Origin: Clostridia bacterium
GTDB lineage: Bacteria; Bacillota; Clostridia; UBA1381
Direction of reading: 5' to 3'
DNA: 64,000 nucleotides
Assembly: GCA_900756545.1 (NCBI GenBank)
Contig: CAAEKO010000034.1
Coordinates: 49,784-113,783 of the forward strand
Shown here: positions 1 to 8,218 of the stretch, piece after piece
How the letters are laid out: each line of letters begins with the position of its first letter
Position numbering within the stretch: position 1 is the first letter of the stretch
Position numbers and translations under genes: made by a program
The notes under the pieces: model-generated
What the model was told of the DNA's origin: nothing
What the model saw: only the letters and a program-made list of their open reading frames with translations
Database searches by the model: none

Positions 1-431
1 CTCGCAGAACTATTCCTCGTGATTTATTAAAAGATAAAACTGTTAAATCAGCATACTTGCTTTGGTATCCTTTGATTGCAGCCTGCTCTTTTATAAGGAC
101 AAACAAAAATGATCCGTTTGCTGCTGAATACATAATACCTCAACTATTAATGCAATGGGTTCGTAATGAAATGAGTTCTTCGCCCCAAGATGAGTATGAC
201 CAACTGATTGGAATACGATATTTTTCTTGTGCGTCAATTAAATCATCTGATATGGGATTCAATTATGTATTCCCTACAAGCGGACAGCAAAAATCAGCAG
301 AACTTCCTTATTGTTCTGTTTTAACAAAATCTTTTAAGTTGACCACCCCGAAATATATTCACGAATATGATAATATTGACTCTTGCGAATGGAAATTAAG
401 AAAATCAAAGGATTTCGATTTTATTAATTAG
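1..431 (+). CDS. C-terminal part of a gene entering from the left; possible RES-like domain
   Basis: The frame is open from the left edge (codons begin at base 3) and ends at TAA 429-431, so about 142 C-terminal residues are visible and the true start lies outside the window. The residues contain a Y-I-I-P-Q-L-L-x-x-W-V segment, then G-I-R-Y-F-S and N-Y-V-F-P, a spacing that reminds me of RES-domain (NAD-degrading toxin fold) C-termini. That likeness is from memory and weak. A strong terminator follows 33 bp downstream, so the gene ends its own transcription unit. It could equally be an unassigned hypothetical protein. Confidence 0.5.
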   Translation, partial: RRTIPRDLLKDKTVKSAYLLWYPLIAACSFIRTNKNDPFAAEYIIPQLLMQWVRNEMSSSPQDEYDQLIGIRYFSCASIKSSDMGFNYVFPTSGQQKSAELPYCSVLTKSFKLTTPKYIHEYDNIDSCEWKLRKSKDFDFIN

Positions 432-464
432 CAAATAGTCGCATTTTAAACCACTAACAAAATA

Positions 465-499
465 CCTCTTGCAGTAGGAAAATTGCAAGAGGTTTTTTT
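465..499 (+). terminator. Rho-independent terminator
   Basis: A perfect 9-bp stem (465-473 with 484-492) is followed by seven T (493-499). It closes the gene ending at 431. It also faces any transcript coming leftwards from the minus-strand promoter at 684-712. Confidence 0.85.
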
Positions 500-586
500 G
501 TGTATTCAATTATCACTCAATTTATACTCAATGGAAATAACCGATTCATCTGTTATAGTTATAATACAAGTTTGCAAACTTATTCA

Positions 587-612
587 GTCCGTAAACTAAA
601 TATTTTCGGACA
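587..612 (+). repeat. Left arm of 26-bp perfect inverted repeat (candidate recombinase core site)
   Basis: This 26-bp arm is repeated exactly, inverted, at 1909-1934. The arm is itself a dyad: half-site GTCCGTAAA, a 7-nt spacer CTAAATA, then TTTTCGGAC, the inverted half-site with 8 of 9 bases matching. Two 9-bp inverted half-sites around a 6-8 bp asymmetric spacer is the standard layout of a tyrosine-recombinase crossover site. Inverted orientation of two such sites predicts inversion of the DNA between them. Confidence 0.85.
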
Positions 613-683
613 ATGTAAAATTCGGCATTATTACTGGATTTTACGGCTGTTTATATTTAATGACAGCATAATATGTTAAAATA

Positions 684-712
684 ATTATAGCACATAAACT
701 GCGGAAAATCAA
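684..712 (-). promoter_or_regulatory. Outward-facing promoter inside the left repeat arm
   Basis: On the minus strand the elements are TTGATT (707-712), a 17-bp spacer and TATAAT (684-689), with the extended -10 TGC immediately before. It points left, out of the recombinase segment. It has no coding target in the present orientation, because the next thing to the left is a terminator and a gene on the opposite strand. Confidence 0.65.
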
Positions 713-800
713 GCATTTAGGGGATTTTCTCCCTTTTGCACAAGAAATATTTTATTTTATTCTCCGTCAGTATTGTAGTCAGATGAAAGGAAGTGTTATC

Positions 801-1850
801 ATGGGTCGCAGAGGCGAAAATATCTATAAACGCAAAGACGGTCGGTATGAGGGCAGATACATAAAATATTATGATATGTCCGGAAAGGCTGTTTACGGAT
901 ATATTTATTCCAAAAGCTATACAGAAATCAAGGAAAAAGTCGCAAAATGTAAAACAGAAAGACATTCAGCATATAAAGGCTCAAACACCTTGCTTTGCGA
1001 TTGGCTTGAAATATGGTTGATGTCGCAAGGGGTATTAAAACCTACAACTCAAAGAGTTTATAAAAGCCATATTAAAAACCATATCAATCCGCAAATTGGT
1101 AATATTCCGCTAAAAAAGCTAAATACCGAAATTTTGCAGAATTTTATAAACAGTTTGGAGTTGTCAGCTTCAACGATAAAAACAGTATTCAGTACATTAA
1201 AATCTGCACTATCAGAAGCAGAGGACAAGGGATTTATAACATGTATGGAGTAAGGTTAAATTACCCAAAAAGGATATATCAATAGTTCGAGTATTATCGA
1301 CAGCAGAACAGCAACGGCTTGAAAAGGCATTAACAGACATGCAGATATAGGTATTTTAATTTGTTTGTATACAGGACTTCGTATTGGTGAATTATGTGCA
1401 TTAAAATGGAATGATATTAACTTTGAATTATCTACATTAACCGTCAACGGAACACAAGCCCGAACAGAAAATGGTGTTGAAATTATATCTCCAAAGAGCA
1501 AGACATCAAAAAGAGAAATTCCTATACCGCCGTTTCTTCTTGATAAAATCAAGTCACTACCACGAAAAGGTGAGTTTGTCATTTCAAAGTACGGAAAGCC
1601 TTTTGATGTCCGCACTTACAGGCGGCATTTCAAAAAAGTATTGAAAAAAGCAAATTTGCCGGATATAAAATTCCATTCTCTGCGGCATACATTTTCAACC
1701 CGTGCTTTGGAGGTGGGTATGGATTATAAAACCTTATCGGAAATACTCGGTCATTCGTCTGTAGCAATTACCCTTGATTTATATGCACATTCTCTCAAAG
1801 AGCATAAGAAAAAGCAGATGTGCAAGCTCGGTGAAATTTTTAATTCGTAG
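801..1850 (+). pseudogene. Tyrosine recombinase (phage-integrase family), two frameshifts
   Basis: Fragments in three frames form one integrase of about 350 residues. The start is ATG 801, preceded by AAGGAA at about 9 nt. The N-terminus has an arm-binding motif (K-R-K-D-G-R-Y-E-G-R) as in Tn916-type Int, followed by a SAM-like core-binding domain to about 1250. The catalytic domain keeps the first Arg (G-L-R-I-G-E-L near 1380), H-S-L-R-H near 1680, G-H-S-S, and the Tyr nucleophile in L-D-L-Y (codon 1782-1784). Reading breaks near 1240-1256, where a short deletion brings TAA into frame, and near 1350, where one base appears missing. Everything else looks conserved, so the damage is recent or an assembly error. 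Its position between inverted core sites suggests a DNA invertase rather than an element integrase. Confidence 0.85.
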
Positions 1851-1866
1851 TCAAAATTTGTAGTCA

Positions 1867-1909
1867 AAAAAGCGTAAAGGCTGATAAAGTCAACGCCTTT
1901 ACGCTTTTT
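1867..1909 (+). terminator. Terminator after the tyrosine recombinase
   Basis: A stem of about 15 bp (1867-1881 with 1895-1909) is rich in A on the left arm and T on the right, so it could act in both directions. It sits directly against the right inverted-repeat arm. In the inverted state it would lie at the other end of the segment, leaving the outward promoter free to read into the surface gene. Confidence 0.75.
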
Positions 1910-1934
1910 GTCCGAAAATATTTAGTTTACGGAC
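1909..1934 (-). repeat. Right arm of 26-bp perfect inverted repeat
   Basis: This is the exact reverse complement of 587-612, with the same half-site/spacer/half-site layout. It lies 168 bp upstream of the start codon of the surface protein. The AT-rich gap between carries TTGACA (2038-2043) and TATAAT (2066-2071), but they are more than 20 bp apart, too far for a normal sigma-A promoter. The surface gene therefore lacks an obvious well-spaced promoter of its own. Confidence 0.85.
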
Positions 1935-2102
1935 AAATGGTAAATATATGTTTTCGTTATTACTACCTTATATGGCTACTATCAACTTTTTTACAAATAA
2001 TATACAAAAATTCAGAGAAAGGAATATAAAAATGTTTGACACTTCATAAAAGACTAATAAAGATTATAATGATAAAAATTACTAATAGAAGGAGAAATAA
2101 AT

Positions 2103-5100
2103 ATGAAAAAACTAATAAGCTTATTTTTAACTTTATGTATTACAATAACTATGTTTTCGACTTTTGTTCTGACAGCTTATGCAGAAAATGGTACTTGCGG
2201 GGATAATGCATTTTGGAAAATAGAAAACGGTGTTTTGACAATATCCGGAAGCGGAAAGGTTGAAGGTGTTCAATTTAATGGGAAAGACTTCCACACTGTC
2301 ATATTTGATGATGGAATTACCAGTATTAATCGGGAAATTTTTAGCGGTTGTTATCAGCTTTCTAAGGTTACATTACCAAAAAATTTGGTTTATATTCCTT
2401 ATAAAGCCTTTTACAATTGCTATTCATTAAGAGAAATAGTGATTCCCGAAAAGGTATCACAAATTGCAGCGTTGGCATTTGCAGAAACATCTTTAGATAG
2501 CATCACAATACCGAAAAGCATGTTGCTTATAGGTCAGCAAGCATTTGCTGTTGCGACAGGCTGGACTATTGATGGCGTTGAATATACAGGAATTAAAGAT
2601 ATATATTATAATGGTACACAGCAACAGTGGAACAATATTAAAATCATTTCTGGGAAAGAAGATATCTATGGATATCAGACCGATAACAGCGAATTAAATA
2701 AAGCGACAATACATTATAATAATGATATTTCTTACTCGGGGAAATGTGGCGACAATGCAACATGGAAAATAGAAAATAACACATTGTATATTTCAGGAAC
2801 TGGTGAGATGAATGCTTACTGTAACCTCGAAAAGGGATGGACATATCCTGAGTGGTTGGCATATGATTATGATACAATCCAAGTAAATGAAGGTATAACT
2901 AAAATAGGAATGTGTGCATTTGATGAAACAATTGTTCCAATGGGCTTAACATTCGAATGGGGTTCTCTTACTGAAGAACAAATTGAAGAAAACCAGCTAT
3001 ATCAATTTGATAACGGTAACTTTTATTTTAACAGAGACCATGTGAAAAAAGTTATTTTACCTAAATCTCTTTCAACTATAAGTTCAGAAGCATTTTGGAA
3101 ATGTAACAAATTGACTGATGTATACTACGCAGGCACAGAAACGGAGTGGAACAACATTGAAATCAGCACCAATAACGAATCACTGTTAAATGCAGAAATT
3201 CATTACAGCACTCAGAATGGCAATAAGAATTTTACGGGAATTACTTTTGAAGATAAGTTTTTCGAATATGACGGTTCAGAAAAGACATTATTAATTTCCG
3301 GCACATTGCCCGGCGATGCATCGGTAAGATATATCAACAACAAGGCTATCCAAGGCGGCGAATATACTGCTACTGCTATCATAACTGCCGATGGATATAA
3401 CACACTCACATTGACAGCAACGATGACGATAGGATTTAGAGTAAATAATGTGATTTTACCGCTTGAAGGATATGAAATAGGAAAGCCATGGGATAATTGT
3501 TGGACTTTTGCACAAAATGTATATCAAGAAATTTGGGGATCGGCCAAGGGCGAAGACCTACTTCGCAGTCTTGATACAGAAGATAAAAAAATAACAGAAA
3601 AGAATGTTAGAAATTTTATATTGTCTTCTGAACTCGGAGCAAATATCCGATTGGAAGATGGTGAAGATATAAATATCCATTCGTTAATTTTAGTTCAGAA
3701 AGATAATGATGGATTTACGGTATATCATGGAAACTATAATGAAGCAATTTATTTTACTCGTTATACTTATTCTGAGTTTGCAGAACATTATGCAGACTAT
3801 AAATATTTTGCATACATCAATTTCCCGAATGCACCAGAATACAGTAAAGCACCTCAAAGCATTACATTGGAAAACATTCCATCAAAAACATATGGTGACG
3901 CTCCGTTTGCATTGACAGTAACACCTGATGCTACTGCAAATCTGACAAACTTTACATATGACTCAAGCGATAAAAATGTTGCTACAGTAGATGAAAGTGG
4001 CAATGTAACAATCGTTGGCGCCGGTGAAACAATTATTAGCGTTACAGAATCTGGTAATGAAGAATACGCAAAGACAACAGTCACAAAGAAATTGACTGTT
4101 AATAAAAAAGCATTGGAAATTAAGGTTGACGATGTTACAATCACTTATGGTGATGAAATAGATACAAATATTACTTATACAGGCTTTATTGATGGTGAAG
4201 ATGAAACTGTATTGACAAAGGCTGTTGAAGTTGGCGGATATTCTGCAAAGCCAAATGTCGGTGAGTATGACATCATTTTAAGCGGAGCAGAAGCAGCTAA
4301 CTATGAAATCAGTTATGTAAAAGCGAAATTAACTGTAAATAAGAAAGATGTGACTGTTACACAGTTAAAAGTATTTGATAAAGCTGCGGACACAACAACC
4401 GATGCTACAATAAACACATCAAGCTTGGTAATTGATGGTATGGTTTTAGGTGATGATATTACTATTGACTTCACAAATGCGGTTGCTACATTTGAAACAG
4501 CAGAAGTGGGTAATGATATTGTTGTCACTATTACTGCTCTGAAACTCGTTGGAACTCATGCAGAAAATTATAATTTGACAAATACTGAAATTGAAACTAC
4601 CGCATCAATTAAAGAAACAATTACTGCTTCCGATATTGCGGCACAGATAACTGCACTTTCTGTCGTTAAAGATTCTACTGAAATTATATTACCTAATGTC
4701 CCTGCCGGATACAAAATTACACTAAAAGCTTCCGATAATGAAGATGTAGTAAAAACTGATGGAAGTGTTGCTCCTGTTGAAAATGATACACAGGTTGGGT
4801 TGACATTTACTGTAACAAATGAAGCCGATGAAACTGATGTTGCGGATACCGCTGTAATTAATGTCATAATTCCTGCTGCAACAAAGATTAACATTGCTGT
4901 AACAGCCGAAGCAAATGGTACCGTTACAGGAAGTGGTGAATATCTTAAAAACTCTAATGTAACTGTTGCTGCTACCCCTAATAGCGGTTATAAGTTCAGC
5001 GGTTGGTATAACGGAGAAACTTCTGTATCTACAAATGCATCTTACACATTCAAAGCAGAAAGAGACATTGCTCTCGTAGCTAAATTTGCTAAAACGACTT

Positions 5101-5942
5101 CATCTGGCGGCAGTGGTTCTTCCTCATATGTTGTAAAATTTGAAACAAATGGTGGAGGTAAAGTTGCAAGTCAGAGTTTAAAGAGAAATGCAGTAGTAAA
5201 AAAGCCTGCTACTCCAACTAAAGAAGGTTATACTTTTGAAGGTTGGTACACAGATAAAGAATTAACAACCGAATATGATTTTTCCACTGAAGTCACAAAA
5301 GGATTTACACTTTACGCTAAGTGGACAGAATTAAAAACAGATGTTGAAAAGCCCGGTGATACAGAGAAGCCTGATGCAAGCAGTTCACTTCCGTTTGAAG
5401 ATGTTAAATCCAACGATTGGTTCTATGGTTCTGTTAAGTATGTTTATGAAAACGGACTTATGAATGGTACGACTGACACCACATTTGCACCGAATGACCA
5501 TTTAACTCGTGCAATGCTTGTTACAATTCTCTATCGTGCGGCGGGTGAGCCAGAAGTAAATAATAGTGTTCCTTTTGAGGATGTAAATGCTGACAGCTAT
5601 TATACAAAGGCTATTATCTGGGCACAGCAGAACGGCATTGTTTCGGGTGTATCCGAAAATGAATTTGCGCCTGATGAAAATATCACAAGGGAACAGATTG
5701 CAACTATTATGTACAGATACGCACAGTACAAGGGTTATGATGTCAGCGTAGGAGAAAACACAAATATCCTCTCTTATGACGATTTTGACAGCGTTTCCGA
5801 ATACGCAATATCAGCTATGCAGTATGCAGTCGGAAACGGTTTAATTAAGGGCAAATCCGAAAGTACATTAAATCCGCAGGACAATGCTACAAGAGCAGAA
5901 ATAGCTACAATACTTCAAAGATTTATTGTGGCTAACAAATAA
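2103..5942 (+). CDS. Large S-layer-anchored surface protein with leucine-rich, peptidase-like, Ig-like and SLH domains
   Basis: 1,279 residues. A signal peptide (about 1-27, ending A-Y-A) is followed by BspA-type leucine-rich segments (about 30-200, and again to about 370). A region around 455-575 resembles a papain/CHAP cysteine peptidase: N-C-W-T-F-A with Cys466, I-H-S with His526, and H-G-N with Asn544. Then come Big_2/MBG-like immunoglobulin-type repeats (about 580-930), an InlB/Listeria-Bacteroides G-W-Y repeat pair (about 935-1080), and three SLH domains (about 1095-1279) that would hold it on the wall polymer. The start has GAAGGAG 7 nt upstream. Likely role: adhesin or secreted enzyme on the cell surface. 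Expression may be switched by the segment at 587-1934. Confidence 0.85.
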   Translation: MKKLISLFLTLCITITMFSTFVLTAYAENGTCGDNAFWKIENGVLTISGSGKVEGVQFNGKDFHTVIFDDGITSINREIFSGCYQLSKVTLPKNLVYIPYKAFYNCYSLREIVIPEKVSQIAALAFAETSLDSITIPKSMLLIGQQAFAVATGWTIDGVEYTGIKDIYYNGTQQQWNNIKIISGKEDIYGYQTDNSELNKATIHYNNDISYSGKCGDNATWKIENNTLYISGTGEMNAYCNLEKGWTYPEWLAYDYDTIQVNEGITKIGMCAFDETIVPMGLTFEWGSLTEEQIEENQLYQFDNGNFYFNRDHVKKVILPKSLSTISSEAFWKCNKLTDVYYAGTETEWNNIEISTNNESLLNAEIHYSTQNGNKNFTGITFEDKFFEYDGSEKTLLISGTLPGDASVRYINNKAIQGGEYTATAIITADGYNTLTLTATMTIGFRVNNVILPLEGYEIGKPWDNCWTFAQNVYQEIWGSAKGEDLLRSLDTEDKKITEKNVRNFILSSELGANIRLEDGEDINIHSLILVQKDNDGFTVYHGNYNEAIYFTRYTYSEFAEHYADYKYFAYINFPNAPEYSKAPQSITLENIPSKTYGDAPFALTVTPDATANLTNFTYDSSDKNVATVDESGNVTIVGAGETIISVTESGNEEYAKTTVTKKLTVNKKALEIKVDDVTITYGDEIDTNITYTGFIDGEDETVLTKAVEVGGYSAKPNVGEYDIILSGAEAANYEISYVKAKLTVNKKDVTVTQLKVFDKAADTTTDATINTSSLVIDGMVLGDDITIDFTNAVATFETAEVGNDIVVTITALKLVGTHAENYNLTNTEIETTASIKETITASDIAAQITALSVVKDSTEIILPNVPAGYKITLKASDNEDVVKTDGSVAPVENDTQVGLTFTVTNEADETDVADTAVINVIIPAATKINIAVTAEANGTVTGSGEYLKNSNVTVAATPNSGYKFSGWYNGETSVSTNASYTFKAERDIALVAKFAKTTSSGGSGSSSYVVKFETNGGGKVASQSLKRNAVVKKPATPTKEGYTFEGWYTDKELTTEYDFSTEVTKGFTLYAKWTELKTDVEKPGDTEKPDASSSLPFEDVKSNDWFYGSVKYVYENGLMNGTTDTTFAPNDHLTRAMLVTILYRAAGEPEVNNSVPFEDVNADSYYTKAIIWAQQNGIVSGVSENEFAPDENITREQIATIMYRYAQYKGYDVSVGENTNILSYDDFDSVSEYAISAMQYAVGNGLIKGKSESTLNPQDNATRAEIATILQRFIVANK

Positions 5943-5953
5943 ATACTAACATA

Positions 5954-5995
5954 AGGCTCTGTTTGATGTCATTTCAAGCAGGGCCTTAATATTTA
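5954..5995 (+). terminator. Weak terminator after the surface protein
   Basis: A 9-bp stem with one mismatch (5954-5962 with 5980-5988) is followed by a short AT-rich tail. A second weak hairpin lies at about 5997-6035. Confidence 0.45.
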
Positions 5996-6166
5996 TAAAG
6001 GATTAAACTGTAGTTTACAGCTTAGTCCTTTTTCTTTTGCTCAATTTTCGGTCAAATTGCACTCAATGAGTTTTTCACCCTATTCTGTTATTCTAAAAGC
6101 ACAGAAAGTTGGTGCAGCGGAAATATCACTTTTTGAATATTTAAAGCCACAGGAGGATAACACATT

Positions 6167-6226
6167 ATGAAATTTTTTAGAATCAGAATAGGGAGAAAGG
6201 AGGACATAGGTTATGAAAGAGCTTAA
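6167..6226 (+). CDS. Possible 19-codon leader peptide overlapping parM
   Basis: ATG 6167 has a strong AGGAGG 10 nt upstream, better than many real genes, and reads 19 codons (M-K-F-F-R-I-R-I-G-R-K...) to TAA 6224-6226. It contains the parM Shine-Dalgarno and overlaps the parM start by 14 nt in another frame. That layout suggests translational coupling. No homology is recognised and it could be fortuitous. Confidence 0.35.
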   Translation: MKFFRIRIGRKEDIGYERA

Positions 6227-7136
6227 CGGAGTGAAAATTATAGGCATAGACCACGGTTACGGCAATATCAAGAGCAGTTGCACCGTTACATCTACAGGGC
6301 TTTTCAAATATGAAACCGAGCCTGTATTTTCAGGAAACATTCTTGAATATAATGGCACATATTACCGTGTAGGTGAAGGTCACAAGGAGTTTATTGCCGA
6401 CAAATCAACTGATGATGAATACTACATCTTTACCCTTATGGCTATTGCAAGAGAATTAAGCCGTGTGGGTATCACCTCTGCAAATGTGCATATTGCGGCC
6501 GGACTTCCTTTAACTTGGGTACGCTCACAGCGTGAGAAATTCCGCAAATATCTTATGCAGAATGATGAGATTAAATTTCGTTTTAACGGCAAACAATACT
6601 ATGTTCGCATTGTTGGGAGCAGTATATTTCCGCAAGGCTATCCGGCAATAGTAGAAAACATATCACAGTTTACAGGAACAAACATTCTCGCAGACATCGG
6701 CAACGGCACAATGAATATTATGTATATCAACAACAAAAAGCCGATTGAAAGCAAGTGCTGGACGGAGAAACTCGGTGTTAATCAATGTATGATTGCCGCT
6801 AAAAACAGCATTATGGATAAGTTCGGGGTAAAGATTGAGGATTCTGTTGTGGAACAGTATTTATGCTTTAAAGCAGCAGATATAAGCAAGGAATATCTTG
6901 ACTGTCTGAATAGCGTTGCAACAGAATATACGGAACAAATCTTTTCTGCTCTCAGAAGATATGAATACAACTCCGGCTTGATGAGGCTGTATATTATCGG
7001 CGGTGGAGGTTGTCTTGTTGAAAATTTCGGTGAGTATGACAAAGACAGAGTAACAGTTATAAGCGATATATGTGCAACAGCAAAAGGCTATGAGTATCTT
7101 GCATACAACAAGTTGCGAAAGGAGCAGAGCCGATGA
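6213..7136 (+). CDS. parM: ParM/StbA-type actin-like ATPase
   Basis: 307 residues of the actin/Hsp70 ATPase fold. The phosphate-1 loop is I-G-I-D-H-G-Y-G-N-I-K near residue 10, phosphate-2 is D-I-G-N-G-T near residue 155, and the adenosine motif is I-I-G-G-G-G-C near residue 260. ParM filaments push plasmid copies apart at cell division. The start at ATG 6213 follows AAAGGAGG, and the 3' end overlaps the next gene by 4 nt, as in parMR operons. Such genes are common on mobilizable elements of gut Clostridia. No replication initiator is visible nearby, so either the element came from a plasmid or the system stabilises an excised circle. Confidence 0.85.
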   Translation: MKELNGVKIIGIDHGYGNIKSSCTVTSTGLFKYETEPVFSGNILEYNGTYYRVGEGHKEFIADKSTDDEYYIFTLMAIARELSRVGITSANVHIAAGLPLTWVRSQREKFRKYLMQNDEIKFRFNGKQYYVRIVGSSIFPQGYPAIVENISQFTGTNILADIGNGTMNIMYINNKKPIESKCWTEKLGVNQCMIAAKNSIMDKFGVKIEDSVVEQYLCFKAADISKEYLDCLNSVATEYTEQIFSALRRYEYNSGLMRLYIIGGGGCLVENFGEYDKDRVTVISDICATAKGYEYLAYNKLRKEQSR

Positions 7137-7528
7137 AAAACAATATTATCTGCACAAATATCCGCTTTAACCTTGATAATCCCTTGCACCAAAAGGCTTG
7201 GGAATATCTGAAAACAATGGATAAGTCGCAATTTAAGTCATACACCCACGCAACAGCACTTTCAATCACGGAAATGTTTGACCGTTTTTACAAGCTGCAA
7301 GCAGATCCTTATCTTGAAACCCGACGGCGAGAGGAACAATTTGTGGCACAAATTGTTGAAGCCGTTGAAAAAGCCTTGAATGAGGCTTTACCGAGCTTTC
7401 TTCTTTCGTGTATTGCGAGTTTTGCTAATCTGCAAATATCTCCGAGTATTGCTCAAAATCCCATTCAAAACAATGACAGTAATACCGAAAATGAAGAAAT
7501 TGACTGGGATTTTATCAGCGAAAGCTAA
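7133..7528 (+). CDS. parR: ParR-like centromere-binding adaptor
   Basis: 131 residues, ATG overlapping the parM stop by 4 nt. The N-terminal half (I-R-F-N-L-D-N-P then helices) fits a ribbon-helix-helix DNA binder. The C-terminal 30 residues are acidic and low-complexity (N-D-S-N-T-E-N-E-E-I-D-W-D), like the ParM-contacting tails of ParR proteins. The assignment rests mainly on position and size. The hairpin-rich DNA directly downstream could be its centromere. Confidence 0.65.
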   Translation: MKNNIICTNIRFNLDNPLHQKAWEYLKTMDKSQFKSYTHATALSITEMFDRFYKLQADPYLETRRREEQFVAQIVEAVEKALNEALPSFLLSCIASFANLQISPSIAQNPIQNNDSNTENEEIDWDFISES

Positions 7529-7807
7529 TTATGGTATTGAAAATTGCATTTCCAATACCATAATTAAAAGCTGTAACTATGCCTTAATCGGCATAATACC
7601 AAATATAATTGATATTCGTACCTTATTGGTACAGAAATCAATTATATTTAATGCGTAATTGCAAAAAGTCAATGCTTTTTACAATTACGAAAGGCTTTCG
7701 AGCAAACTGCCCTACAGCTTTTGCACGCACCTTTTCGGTGCATGTGCCTGTGCGTTCCGCTTACGCTTTGTGCTTTATTCCAACAATAGTTTGGAACGCA
7801 CAGGCAC
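7526..7807. repeat. Cluster of four long hairpins in noncoding DNA (candidate parC centromere or single-strand origin)
   Basis: Four inverted repeats follow one another: 7526-7539 with 7553-7566 (14 bp, perfect); 7601-7613 with 7637-7649 (13 bp, perfect) enclosing 7618-7622 with 7628-7632; 7654-7668 with 7675-7689 (14 of 15); and 7744-7758 with 7793-7807 (15 bp, perfect). None has a terminator T-run except weakly. No convincing gene lies between 7529 and 8218. Their density is far above the rest of the window. Confidence 0.7.
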
Positions 7808-8073
7808 TTAATACCCTTTAGCTCCGCTACTAAGTAAAGCATTGTCATCAACTAACGGCGATAACAACACTTCCCTTATCCGCTACACTAAAGGGCATGG
7901 GCAGGTAGTGCAAGTGGATAGACACACTTGCCACCTGTTCAGGGGGAAATCGAGAAAAATTCTCGTTGTATCTTGCACGCTTTTGTTCGTTCGAGTACAG
8001 CAAGTACACTTCACTCTCAAAATCGCACAATCTACTTAGAGAATTGTCCTCTTTCCCCCTAAAAACCCCCTAT

Positions 8074-8164
8074 GCGGTAACGCAAAGTCAATATTAAACT
8101 TCCGATTAACATCAGACTTTGCATTACCTGCACAATAATTTGAAATATCAGTGTCAAATTATTG
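8074..8164. other. Candidate origin of transfer (oriT)
   Basis: Two adjacent inverted repeats lie just upstream of mobC: 8076-8089 with 8115-8128 (13 of 14 bp, 25-nt loop) and 8133-8143 with 8154-8164 (11 bp, perfect). Relaxase nick regions are normally a long inverted repeat next to the mobC/relaxase genes, which is what is seen. The nick site itself cannot be placed from sequence alone. Confidence 0.55.
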
Positions 8165-8218
8165 TGGTGCAAGCCATTATCTCTTGCACACTTTCGCACA
8201 GCGAAAGGAGGCGAATTT

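Larger units (their letters stand above)
587..1934. mobile_element. Candidate invertible DNA segment carrying its own tyrosine recombinase
   Basis: A 1,348-bp segment is bounded by the perfect 26-bp inverted repeat and contains an outward promoter near the left arm (684-712), a tyrosine recombinase pseudogene (801-1850) and a terminator near the right arm (1867-1909). In the present orientation the outward promoter faces the terminator at 465-499. After inversion it would sit near 1809-1837 and read right, across the arm, toward the surface-protein gene at 2103. Recombinases of this family often control surface genes this way. That the segment inverts is inference. Confidence 0.6.

Noticed and set aside
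717..965. 82-residue minus-strand frame over the start of the tyrosine recombinase
   Set aside because: No ribosome-binding site; it is antisense to a clearly conserved integrase N-terminus.
7609..8039. Several 60-70-residue frames in the hairpin region
   Set aside because: They cross the inverted repeats, lack ribosome-binding sites and show no recognisable protein pattern.
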